DNA from: a virus
Virus record (IMG/VR): IMGVR_UViG_3300030099_004262
Coordinates: 1 to 29,957 of that record
Direction: 5' to 3' (one strand)
Length of the DNA stretch: 29,957 nt
Below are positions 15,577-23,305 of this stretch, one piece after another; positions within the stretch are counted from its first letter, which is position 1, and every line of letters begins with the position of its first letter. Position numbers and translations under genes: made by a program. Below the pieces are notes generated by a model. That model searched no databases. It saw only the letters and a list, made by a program, of their open reading frames with translations, and had not been told where the DNA came from.

Positions 15577-15879
15577 ATGAAAAAAGGTCCACTTTCAAAT
15601 TCTGAAAAGAAATACATTGAAGAAAATCATCAATATCTTAAATCTAGTGCTATGGCTACAGCTTTAAATAGATCTGTAGCAATCGTTGAAAGATATCTAG
15701 ATAATTTGGCAAACCCAGAAACTCCAACAAAAGCACTATATGCTAAAGATGAAGAGCGTGGAGTTACAATATCTACAATGGAAGCCTCCATGGCCTCCGA
15801 TAAAAAGCAGGAAAGAAGAAAGGAAGCCGCAAATGGCGTCCCTCCACGTTATGGAAGGCATATTCATAAAATAAAGTGA
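15577..15879 (+). CDS. Small protein with helix-turn-helix-like N-terminus
   Basis: A 100-residue protein. Residues 5-42 (SNSEKKYIEENHQYL, then MATALNRSVAIVERYL) read like a three-helix, homeodomain-type DNA-binding unit seen in small phage regulators. The C-terminal half is basic and disordered-looking. GGAG seven bases before the ATG gives the start. A regulator is possible but not shown. Confidence 0.6.
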   Translation: MKKGPLSNSEKKYIEENHQYLKSSAMATALNRSVAIVERYLDNLANPETPTKALYAKDEERGVTISTMEASMASDKKQERRKEAANGVPPRYGRHIHKIK

Positions 15880-15889
15880 GATAATAAGT

Positions 15890-16411
15890 ATGAACACTAA
15901 AGTTTGCAAAACATTTGATGCATATATGCGTCATATGACGCATAATGAAATTACAATGAGTTGGAAGGCTGAAATGTTGGACGGTAGTGTTATTTGGGGT
16001 GATTATGAAAGACCAGGATATGAAAAGTGCTGGGAAAGATTTAAAATGTATTGCGAAAACAATAAAACATCTCCCACCTCAATTAAATTATACATGTTTG
16101 GTATGCCTGAATATACTTTTTTTGAAGACCCCGAAGGCTTAGATGGATTTTCAATTATGAGAGGTTGTTCAAGAGACCAATCTCTGGATGGATCTCATCA
16201 AGATTTTCAATTTTTGTCTGTGTCATTATTGCGACCTGAATGCGATAAAGTGGACGTAAGAAAGTTTATATGGCCGGAAACAGATCTTGAGCCAGAAAAA
16301 GAAATTAGAGAAGTTGTCGAACAGTCTATCAATCAAATGATTTTTAAACATGACTCAAAAAAAATCAAACACGCAAAAATACAAGAGTATATCAACGGGG
16401 CAGCCGTGTAG
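15890..16411 (+). CDS. Unknown 173-residue protein
   Basis: A soluble mixed alpha/beta protein with several aromatic clusters (WKAEMLDGSVIWGDYERPGY, FEDPEGLDGFSIMRG) and no recognised motif. The ribosome-binding site is poor. A perfect 20-base palindrome lies 35-54 bases inside the gene and contains two in-frame ATG codons, so the start could also be 15926 or 15935. It overlaps the next gene by 62 bases. Confidence 0.6.
   Translation: MNTKVCKTFDAYMRHMTHNEITMSWKAEMLDGSVIWGDYERPGYEKCWERFKMYCENNKTSPTSIKLYMFGMPEYTFFEDPEGLDGFSIMRGCSRDQSLDGSHQDFQFLSVSLLRPECDKVDVRKFIWPETDLEPEKEIREVVEQSINQMIFKHDSKKIKHAKIQEYINGAAV
15925..15944. repeat. Perfect 20-base palindrome
   Basis: TATGCGTCATATGACGCATA equals its own reverse complement. 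It lies near the 5' end of the preceding coding region. In RNA it could fold only as a tight hairpin; in DNA it has the form of a dimeric protein site. Confidence 0.7.
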
Positions 16412-16823
16412 CTCGGCTCAATATATTGCAGAACTAGTCTGCATCAGACGTGCCGAGAAAGAAAATAAGGGTAGCCTAGCTTACAAATTTTGGAACAAAG
16501 GCGATACTTATCAAATACAAGTTCGTGTCGCACATAAATTAATAAAAAAGTATGGAGAGAAACCAATTCTTCACTATTTAAATAGCCCAAGCGGATCAAA
16601 TGTGTATTCATTGGGCTTTTTGCATAAAACTAAAAAGTTTGTTTTAGCTTTAGATTTTGTAAAAAGGGGTATAGAGAAATCTAAAAAAATTACAGATACT
16701 GAAGATGCTAAACCTAAAAAGGTTGTAGAAAAACTAGAGGGTGAATACAAGCCCCGTAAATCATTACCAAATAAAAAAAGTTTATTATCTAAACTAAGGA
16801 AGGCAGATGGCAGTGGCAAATAA
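16350..16823 (+). CDS. Unknown basic 157-residue protein
   Basis: The protein has a globular N-terminal two-thirds (SAQYIAELVCIRRAEKENKG, LAYKFWNKGD, LIKKYGEKPILHYLNSP) and a disordered, lysine-rich C-terminus. The pattern reads like a conserved phage protein, but I cannot name a function. The ATG at 16350 has no clear binding site and overlaps the previous gene by 62 bases; no better in-frame start is visible before the conserved-looking part. It immediately precedes the recombinase gene and overlaps it by 17 bases. Confidence 0.6.
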   Translation: MTQKKSNTQKYKSISTGQPCSSAQYIAELVCIRRAEKENKGSLAYKFWNKGDTYQIQVRVAHKLIKKYGEKPILHYLNSPSGSNVYSLGFLHKTKKFVLALDFVKRGIEKSKKITDTEDAKPKKVVEKLEGEYKPRKSLPNKKSLLSKLRKADGSGK

Positions 16824-17901
16824 GTTACCAGATTACTTAAAAAAGTCCGCAAAAGACTATGGTCAAATTATCAAAACGGGGGCCGAGGTATTACAAGAAA
16901 AAAGTAACTATGAAATAATATCTGTCGGCCCCGCAATTGACATTGCACTTGGAGGCGGGATCAAAGAAGGAAGCTGGGTCACACTGACAGGAGATCCTAA
17001 ATCTGGTAAAACCACCACAGCTATGCAAATTGCTGCCAACTGTCAAAAGTTAGGTAGAAATGTAATCTATATTGATGCCGAGGGAAGATTCAAAGATATG
17101 AATTTTCAAGTTGACGGTCTTGATCCAGAAAAGATGTTGATTATGGCACCTGAAGACAAACCGATCCCCGCTGAAAAATTTCTAGAATGGGCATACCTAA
17201 TGATGAGTCATCCAGACAATCATGGTGCTGCTGTTATTATTGACTCTATTTCTTCTCTTATTCCAGAAAAAGAATTAGATAATGACTTTAGTCCAGGTCG
17301 TGCAGGATTGCCCAAAATTCTTAGTATTTTTACCAAAAAGGTGGGCCAATTGTTACCAAGGCAACGTGGACTAGTAATAGCGATTACGCATTATATCGCT
17401 AACACATCTGGATTTGGCAAAGCTAAAATGGCTGATGGCGGCAATAAAATACAATATCAAGCAGATACAAGAATGGAAATTGCTGGTGGCGGAGAAAAGG
17501 TTTCGGCGGTGAAGTTTTGGGATGATGACGACGGTAAAAAAATTGGACAACTTGTAAATTGGAAAATTATTTGTTCATCAATGGGACCGCCTGGAGGCCA
17601 AGTACAAAGCTATATTCGTTATGGACATGGTATTGATAAAACACAAGAAATACTAACTTTAGCATTAGATATAGGTTTGATAAACAAATCCGGTGCTTGG
17701 TTCACCTGTAGTTTCTTAGAAATGTATAAAGATATAGCTAAAGAAATATTTCCAGATATTGATGTTGAAAATGACGAAGAGTTATTTTCCATTAAGGCTG
17801 GCAAGTTTCAAGGTCAAAACAAATTGTATGATTTTTTAAAATCTAATCCCGTTCTAGTAGACGTGTTAGAAAAATTGATAAAGGAAGGATTGTCCAAATG
17901 A
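16807..17901 (+). CDS. uvsX: UvsX/RecA-like recombinase
   Basis: Forms filaments on single-stranded DNA and drives strand exchange in phage recombination-dependent replication and repair. The 364-residue protein has Walker A at 62-69 (GDPKSGKT), the catalytic Glu92 in VIYIDAEGRF, Walker B Asp146 in AAVIIDSISSL, and a DNA-loop region about ITHYIANTSGFGKAKMADGG. The length and lack of a long RecA-type C-terminal domain are closer to phage UvsX. AAGGAAGG precedes the ATG. The next genes include a nuclease and a UvsY-sized protein, which fits a recombination module. Confidence 0.9.
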   Translation: MAVANKLPDYLKKSAKDYGQIIKTGAEVLQEKSNYEIISVGPAIDIALGGGIKEGSWVTLTGDPKSGKTTTAMQIAANCQKLGRNVIYIDAEGRFKDMNFQVDGLDPEKMLIMAPEDKPIPAEKFLEWAYLMMSHPDNHGAAVIIDSISSLIPEKELDNDFSPGRAGLPKILSIFTKKVGQLLPRQRGLVIAITHYIANTSGFGKAKMADGGNKIQYQADTRMEIAGGGEKVSAVKFWDDDDGKKIGQLVNWKIICSSMGPPGGQVQSYIRYGHGIDKTQEILTLALDIGLINKSGAWFTCSFLEMYKDIAKEIFPDIDVENDEELFSIKAGKFQGQNKLYDFLKSNPVLVDVLEKLIKEGLSK

Positions 17902-18833
17902 ACATGTGGAAATACAAGAAAGAGGGATTGATTAACAGCAATGTATTTTGCGATCTTTACAAATGTTGTAAAAAAATAAATGCACAAGATTTACGACACG
18001 GCACAAAAACCAAAACGCAACAAGCTATACAAAATGAATTAAATTTGTCTCTAGACAGTAACAAGACTTTGATTACTCACGCTGGAGATTGGGGAATTAA
18101 AAAAACTCAATGTAATATTTCATTTGACTCAATATACTCTTATACGATTGAAGACGCTGCTCATGGAGGAGTATATTTCAATATAGAAATAGATTCAATA
18201 CTTCCTCATGTAAGACGCTGGTATATGACTAATATGGGACAATTTCTTCATAGGAAAATATACCCATTACCCATAGGAGTTAATCATGGTGAAGACTGGA
18301 ATGCTATTGACATACAAGAACTTAGATCTATACCCAAGGAATATCTATGTTATGCAAACTTTACTATAACCTCTCCATATAGAATTAGAGTAGCCGAATG
18401 GTGTTGGCAGCAACAATTTATTGATTGTAATTTTCCTAAAAGATATGATACCCAAGATGTAGAATTAAACATGGGAATCCTCAAAGGAGATAGAATGCCA
18501 TTCGTTGACTTTATGAAAGTATTGGCATCTTATAATTTTGCTATTTCTCCTACTGGAAATGGACTAGATACATTTAGAACTTGGGAATGCATCTTATGCA
18601 ACACGGTTCCTGTAGCAATGGATAATTGGATGAATAGAATCTTTTCTAAGATCTGGCCCATGATACTTGTAAGTAGATATGAATTTAGTAATGTTTACAA
18701 GCTCATTCAAGATTTTTATGAAGAGCATGGTCAAGTAGATTATGACTATTCATTGTTGTTAGAAGAAAATTTTGAAGAACTATTAGACAGAGTGCAATAT
18801 GAAAGTAATAGGATTAGACGGAAAAAACTATAA
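17898..18833 (+). CDS. Exostosin-like glycosyltransferase
   Basis: The C-terminal part has the exostosin/GT47-type signature FAISPTGNGLDTFRTWECI followed by LCNTVPVAMDNW, the region that binds the nucleotide-sugar. Upstream are YSYTIEDAAHGG and LPIGVNHGEDW, also seen in this superfamily. 311 residues is normal for a single catalytic domain without a membrane anchor. AAGGAAGGA upstream supports the start. Its place between a recombinase and a nuclease gene is unexpected; it overlaps both. Acceptor unknown: cell-surface glycan, virion protein or DNA base are possible. Confidence 0.75.
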   Translation: MNMWKYKKEGLINSNVFCDLYKCCKKINAQDLRHGTKTKTQQAIQNELNLSLDSNKTLITHAGDWGIKKTQCNISFDSIYSYTIEDAAHGGVYFNIEIDSILPHVRRWYMTNMGQFLHRKIYPLPIGVNHGEDWNAIDIQELRSIPKEYLCYANFTITSPYRIRVAEWCWQQQFIDCNFPKRYDTQDVELNMGILKGDRMPFVDFMKVLASYNFAISPTGNGLDTFRTWECILCNTVPVAMDNWMNRIFSKIWPMILVSRYEFSNVYKLIQDFYEEHGQVDYDYSLLLEENFEELLDRVQYESNRIRRKKL

Positions 18834-19197
18834 ATGGAATCCCAAATCTGGAGGTGGGAAAAGATCTAAACTACATAAAAAAGCCAAAAGGGCTCTTGAT
18901 ATATGGTATCCGTATGATAAAATATTAGAGGAAGTTTCACTTCCGGGCACTAAAACTTCAATAAGAAAAAGCGTTTTACGTGCTGATCTTTATATACCAA
19001 ACAGAAATCTAATTATTGAAGTTCACGGCGAACAACATTTCAAGTTTAATAAATTTCATTATAGAGATAAGCTCTCCTTTTTTCGTGCCCAGGCAAGAGA
19101 TAGAGACAAATTAGAATGGTGTAGAATCAATGAAATTATAATTGTAACATTTAATTATGACGAGAATGAAAATGAGTGGAGAGCAAAAATTAACTAA
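18799..19197 (+). CDS. Vsr/DUF559-like endonuclease (PD-(D/E)xK)
   Basis: A 132-residue protein with the nuclease core of the Vsr/DUF559 group: Asp63 in LRADLYIP, then Glu74-V-His76-G-E-Q-His80 in LIIEVHGEQHF, and a following RDRDKLEWCRINEIIIVTFNY that matches the helix and last strand of these folds. It should cut DNA using a metal ion. In the gene order it follows uvsX and could act as a junction- or flap-cutting enzyme in recombination, though mobile-element or mismatch roles are possible. It overlaps the glycosyltransferase by 35 bases and the next gene by 41. Confidence 0.72.
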   Translation: MKVIGLDGKNYKWNPKSGGGKRSKLHKKAKRALDIWYPYDKILEEVSLPGTKTSIRKSVLRADLYIPNRNLIIEVHGEQHFKFNKFHYRDKLSFFRAQARDRDKLEWCRINEIIIVTFNYDENENEWRAKIN

Positions 19198-19633
19198 GTT
19201 TATACAAGCTGTAGAGGACTGGACAAAATCTAAATATCTAGCACCAGTAAATCCTCCAGAAGATATAGAACTTGTTCTTAATGCTAGTACTGATGATATA
19301 AAATCTTGGAATTCGGAAACTTGTAACATTAATGCTTTTAAATTATATGCTTATGCTGAATACATTGAGACAGAAAACACTAAAGAAAAAAATATTTTGG
19401 AATGGTCAGAATCATCAATCTGGTTTATAATAAGTGGAGTGCTAAATCAATATGGCGGACAGTACTCTAAGTGGCAAGAAAAGTATTATGGTGCAGTTAG
19501 AGAAAATCCACTAGCATCAGAAATATTAAAAATTAAAAATCATGCGGAAGCTAGAGTAAGAACCCTAGATGGAAAACATAACAGGATTATTAAAATGGCA
19601 GAAACACTAAGTAATATAGCTAGGAGAAAATAA
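19157..19633 (+). CDS. Unknown helical protein, UvsY-sized
   Basis: A 158-residue, mostly helical protein with a basic C-terminus (HAEARVRTLDGKHNRIIKM, SNIARRK). Alternative starts at 19166 and 19172 would shorten it by three or five residues. Its size, helical nature and place next to uvsX recall UvsY-type recombination mediators that load UvsX onto SSB-coated DNA, but no sequence signature confirms this. It shares a TAATG junction with the next gene. Confidence 0.6.
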   Translation: MTRMKMSGEQKLTKFIQAVEDWTKSKYLAPVNPPEDIELVLNASTDDIKSWNSETCNINAFKLYAYAEYIETENTKEKNILEWSESSIWFIISGVLNQYGGQYSKWQEKYYGAVRENPLASEILKIKNHAEARVRTLDGKHNRIIKMAETLSNIARRK

Positions 19634-20034
19634 TGAGCGACGACATCATTAAAAGTCTTCTGGACACATTAACTCCAGAACAAAAAGCAGAACTAGCCCA
19701 AAGTCTTTTAGATACACAACAACAAGAAACTAAGCCTGTGTATAAAAGAAATCCACCAAAAGAAGATGACAATAATCAGTTCGTAATGAACGACAAGGTA
19801 AGCAAAGTAACGCCTGAACCCGTTACTAAACGTAAGAGATATAATCAATTCTCAGATGATGGAACAGAACATAAAGATAAGGAGAATAAAACCCCTCCAA
19901 TTCAACCAACAGAACGCAGAAGACCTGCCTTTAAAAAAATAGAACAGGTTTGCTCTCGTTGCAGCAAGACAGTAGAAGTCCACCCCCAACATGCCCGCGA
20001 ATTTTATGTGTGTGATAGATGCCTAAGACGATAA
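19633..20034 (+). CDS. Protein with C-terminal zinc finger
   Basis: The 133 residues start with a helix (IIKSLLDTLTPEQKAELAQSL), continue with a long polar, probably disordered region, and end with a four-cysteine zinc knuckle: CSRC near 107-110 and CDRC near 127-130. AGGAG six bases before the ATG. The zinc unit may bind DNA or a replication protein; the gene lies directly before the helicase gene and overlaps it by 16 bases. No family recognised. Confidence 0.65.
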   Translation: MSDDIIKSLLDTLTPEQKAELAQSLLDTQQQETKPVYKRNPPKEDDNNQFVMNDKVSKVTPEPVTKRKRYNQFSDDGTEHKDKENKTPPIQPTERRRPAFKKIEQVCSRCSKTVEVHPQHAREFYVCDRCLRR

Positions 20035-21488
20035 CAAAATTAGCAGATTTAGCTTCAGAACGTGCTGTATTGGCTGCCTTATGTCAATACGGTCTTGATG
20101 CATATTTAGAAATAGACTTTATTAGTTCTGATGATTTTACAGATTCTATGAACGCTTTAATATTTGAATGTGTTTTTAAATCTATCTCAGAAAATACTCA
20201 AGTTGAACTTTCTTCCATCCTATCTGCTGCAAATGATTTAGGTGTAGAGGAACAAGTAAATAATAAAGAAGAAATAGGCTTTATACGTTCTTTATTTAAT
20301 TTTCCTATACATAAATCAAATGTAGGAAGTTATGCAGCCAAGATTGCTAAATTAAAACTTTCAAGAGATCTTCTACAAACACTCAAAGCGTGTGAAAAGG
20401 AATTAGGCAGTATTAGTGGCGAAGAGGATGTAATGGACATCGTTGCCAAAATTGAAGAACCTTTACTGGAAGCTACTGGGGATATTTATCAATCATCCAG
20501 TAAAAAAACAGAGATTCTAGGAGAAGGTTTAGATGATTACTTGGATTTCTTAGCGAACAATGTGTCAGATTTTATAGGAATACCTTCAGGGTTTCCCGCA
20601 TATGATACTGCAATTGGTGGTGGTTTTCGCAGAAAATGTGTTGATCTGATTGCAGCACGACCAAAGGTTGGTAAATCAATGTTTGGCGATGCGGTTGCAC
20701 TTCATGTAGCCTCTAAGGAAAACATACCAGTCCTTGTTCTAGATACAGAAATGTCTAAAGAAGACCATTACAATAGAATCTTAGCTAATCTATCAGGAAT
20801 AGAGATAAATAGAATTGCCAGTGGTCGATTTACAGAAAACGAAATAGAAAAAGAAAAAGTACAAACAGCCGCTCAAAAACTTAAAGAGATTCCTTATCAT
20901 TATATTAGTATTGCCGGTGAATCATTTGAAAATATTCTAAGTCAAATGAGGAAATGGATTTATCAACATGTTGGCTTTGATGAAAATGGAAGAACTAATG
21001 ATTGTTTGATTGTCTATGACTATCTCAAACTCATGGGATCGGAAGGTATCAATGCTGCAATGCAAGAATACCAAGTTTTGGGTTTTCAAATTACGAAACT
21101 CCACAACTTTATGGTTAAGTATGATGTAGCATGTTGTGCTTTTGTACAACTTAATCGTGATGGCATAACAAAAGAATCTACAGATGTAGTATCTGGTTCT
21201 GATAGACTTATTTGGCTGTGTACAAGTTTTTCAATATTCAAATTAAAATCAGATGAAGAAAAAGCGGAGGATGGAACTCAAAATGGAGACAGAAAAATTG
21301 TTCCAGTGGTTGCTAGACATGGAGAGGGCTTGGATGATGGCGATTATATCAGTATGACAATGCACGGTAGATTTGGTAGAATTGAACAAGGTTTAACAAG
21401 AAACGAAATTCATGAAAACAACGCAAACAGACAGCAGGGATTTGAAACACAGGAGATTGACGAAGGAGAAGATCTCATCTCTGTGTGA
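20019..21488 (+). CDS. DnaB-like replicative helicase
   Basis: Hexameric helicase that unwinds the fork ahead of the phage polymerase. The 489-residue protein has a DnaB-type helical N-terminal domain (ASERAVLAALCQYGLDAY onward) and a RecA-like C-terminal motor: P-loop at 213-220 (ARPKVGKS, with Ala replacing the first Gly), catalytic Glu244 in LDTEMS, Walker B Asp334 in LIVYDYLKL, and a later VQLNRD segment. The start has a weak ribosome-binding site and overlaps the zinc-finger gene. The primase gene starts within its last 77 bases. Confidence 0.92.
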   Translation: MPKTITKLADLASERAVLAALCQYGLDAYLEIDFISSDDFTDSMNALIFECVFKSISENTQVELSSILSAANDLGVEEQVNNKEEIGFIRSLFNFPIHKSNVGSYAAKIAKLKLSRDLLQTLKACEKELGSISGEEDVMDIVAKIEEPLLEATGDIYQSSSKKTEILGEGLDDYLDFLANNVSDFIGIPSGFPAYDTAIGGGFRRKCVDLIAARPKVGKSMFGDAVALHVASKENIPVLVLDTEMSKEDHYNRILANLSGIEINRIASGRFTENEIEKEKVQTAAQKLKEIPYHYISIAGESFENILSQMRKWIYQHVGFDENGRTNDCLIVYDYLKLMGSEGINAAMQEYQVLGFQITKLHNFMVKYDVACCAFVQLNRDGITKESTDVVSGSDRLIWLCTSFSIFKLKSDEEKAEDGTQNGDRKIVPVVARHGEGLDDGDYISMTMHGRFGRIEQGLTRNEIHENNANRQQGFETQEIDEGEDLISV

Positions 21489-22491
21489 TGAAACACTTTT
21501 AAAAATTCAATCTTTGTTAGAATATTTTGGAATAGACTACGTTGAGTATCCAAATCGAATCGCTTTTCCATGCCCCGTACATGGGGGTGATAATAGAGAA
21601 GCGTGCTGTATATTTACTGATGGATTGACCAATAAAGGTAACTGGGCTTGCTGGACACATAATTGTCATGAAGAATATATTAATAATCTTTTTGGTTTTG
21701 TTAGAGGTTGCTTATCTCAACAAAGAGAAAGATCTGTAAGTATGAATGAAACAGCAGATTTTTTATGTCATTTTTTGAAAAAAGATCTAGAATCTTTACA
21801 AATTCCCCAACAACACCATGCTAAAACTATAGATATATTCAACCGTTCAATATCTAGAAACAAATCAGATGTAACAAGATCATCAATACAACAAAAGTTA
21901 GATATACCCGCAAAATATTATTTGCAAAGAAATTATACTGAATCAGTATTAGAGTGTTTTGATGTTGGTGAATGTTTAAAAGAAAATCAACCAATGTCCG
22001 GTAGAGTCGTTGTTCCAATCTACGATGAAGACTACAATTATGTAGGCTGTGTAGGAAGAGCGATTAAAGAACACCTACAACCAAAATGGTTGCACAGTAA
22101 AGGATTTACTAAAAATATTTTGTATGGATTAAATTTAGCCAAAAATAAAATATTTGAAACACGTACCGCTATTATTGTTGAAGGACAGGGAGATGTTTGG
22201 AGAGCTGTTGAAGCCGGGTTAGATATGACGGTTGGCATCTTTGGCTGTAGTATTAATGAAGACCAATTAATTCTGCTAGAACAAAGCGGAGCATTAAATT
22301 TGATAATCCTAACAGATTATGACGATGCTGGAAAGAAAGCTTCTGAACAAATTATTAAAAAGTGTGGTAGAAGATTTAACTATATCAGACCAGATATGCC
22401 AGACGGTATAAAAGATATTGGAGATCTTACAGTAGAACAAATTAAAGAACTTATCTATCCTCAAATTAAGGAATTAATTAATGAACACTAG
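21412..22491 (+). CDS. DnaG-like primase
   Basis: Makes RNA primers for lagging-strand synthesis. The N-terminus has a CHC2-type zinc site (Cys54, His57, Cys80, Cys85; PCPVHGG then NWACWTHNC). The TOPRIM catalytic domain carries Glu257 in IIVEGQGD and Asp302/Asp304 in LTDYDDAG. At 359 residues it is shorter than bacterial DnaG and lacks the C-terminal helicase-binding domain. The ATG at 21412 has a weak binding site and lies 77 bases inside the helicase gene; no other good in-frame start precedes the zinc domain. Translation coupling with the helicase is likely. Confidence 0.9.
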   Translation: MKTTQTDSRDLKHRRLTKEKISSLCDETLLKIQSLLEYFGIDYVEYPNRIAFPCPVHGGDNREACCIFTDGLTNKGNWACWTHNCHEEYINNLFGFVRGCLSQQRERSVSMNETADFLCHFLKKDLESLQIPQQHHAKTIDIFNRSISRNKSDVTRSSIQQKLDIPAKYYLQRNYTESVLECFDVGECLKENQPMSGRVVVPIYDEDYNYVGCVGRAIKEHLQPKWLHSKGFTKNILYGLNLAKNKIFETRTAIIVEGQGDVWRAVEAGLDMTVGIFGCSINEDQLILLEQSGALNLIILTDYDDAGKKASEQIIKKCGRRFNYIRPDMPDGIKDIGDLTVEQIKELIYPQIKELINEH

Positions 22492-23305
22492 AATTTTAGC
22501 ATTTGCTGGTGCTAAACAGGCCGGAAAATCAACTTGTTGCAACTTTTTGCATGGATATCAATTACGTGCTCAAGAAGTGGTCCAAGATTTCTTTATTGAT
22601 AATCAAGGAAAATTAGCTGTAAAAACTGAAATCCTTTTAGCTGAGGGCAAAAAAGAAGTTGGAGATACATATATAGATTTAAATCGAAAAGACGCAGAAT
22701 TCATAGAATGGGCTATTTACCATATGTGGCCATTTGTAAAAAAATATTCTTTTGCAGATTCTCTAAAAGATATAAGTGTAGGATTGTTCGGATTAACTAA
22801 CGAACAAGTGTACGGCACAGAGGCTTATAAGATGCAGCAAGTACCTCATCTTAGATGGGAAAACATGCCAGGAAGGTCTAAAAATAATCGTAAAAAGTCT
22901 GGACCAATGACAGTCCGTGAATTTCTACAATACTTTGGTACAAATATTTGCAGGAAAATGTATGAACCGATATGGATTAATCGGTGTATTAAAAACATAC
23001 AAGAAGAAGAATCCTTGTTGGCTGTTATTGATGATTGTCGTTTTGGCAACGAAATTAAAGCTATACAAGAAGCTGGAGGAAAAGTAATAGCTTTAACCAG
23101 ACGCCCATATGAAGACAGTCACGCTAGTGAACAAATTATTAAAGAAAATCCCGATGCATTTGATGTGATTATTGACAATGAAGATATGGATATAAAAGAT
23201 CTTTGTGTAGAGGTGATAAAACAATTAAATGAATGGGGCTGGCTGGGAGAACCCACGGTGACTAATCATAAAAAAGGACTCCATACTATAAAGGCAAAAG
23301 ATTGA
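22481..23305 (+). CDS. Deoxynucleoside monophosphate kinase-like
   Basis: A P-loop kinase with Walker A at residues 10-17 (GAKQAGKS) at the very N-terminus and the blocks REFLQYFGTNICR, PIWINRCIKNIQ, VIDDCRFGNEIKAI and GGKVIALTRRP, as in T4 gene 1-type dNMP kinases. It likely phosphorylates deoxynucleoside monophosphates for DNA synthesis. AAGGA about eight bases before the ATG. The 274-residue length is slightly above the T4 enzyme (241). It lies within the replication operon and overlaps both neighbours. Confidence 0.85.
   Translation: MNTRILAFAGAKQAGKSTCCNFLHGYQLRAQEVVQDFFIDNQGKLAVKTEILLAEGKKEVGDTYIDLNRKDAEFIEWAIYHMWPFVKKYSFADSLKDISVGLFGLTNEQVYGTEAYKMQQVPHLRWENMPGRSKNNRKKSGPMTVREFLQYFGTNICRKMYEPIWINRCIKNIQEEESLLAVIDDCRFGNEIKAIQEAGGKVIALTRRPYEDSHASEQIIKENPDAFDVIIDNEDMDIKDLCVEVIKQLNEWGWLGEPTVTNHKKGLHTIKAKD

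Noticed and set aside
16400-16420. Short inverted repeat AGCCG / CGGCT
   Set aside because: Only five pairs inside coding sequence with no T tract; expected by chance.
19157-19633. Firm UvsY assignment
   Set aside because: Position and size fit, but no sequence motif supports it, so the gene is left as unknown.
19736-19748. TGTGTATAAAAG resembling the candidate late promoter
   Set aside because: It has one extra A, lies in the middle of a coding region and has no putative virion gene downstream.
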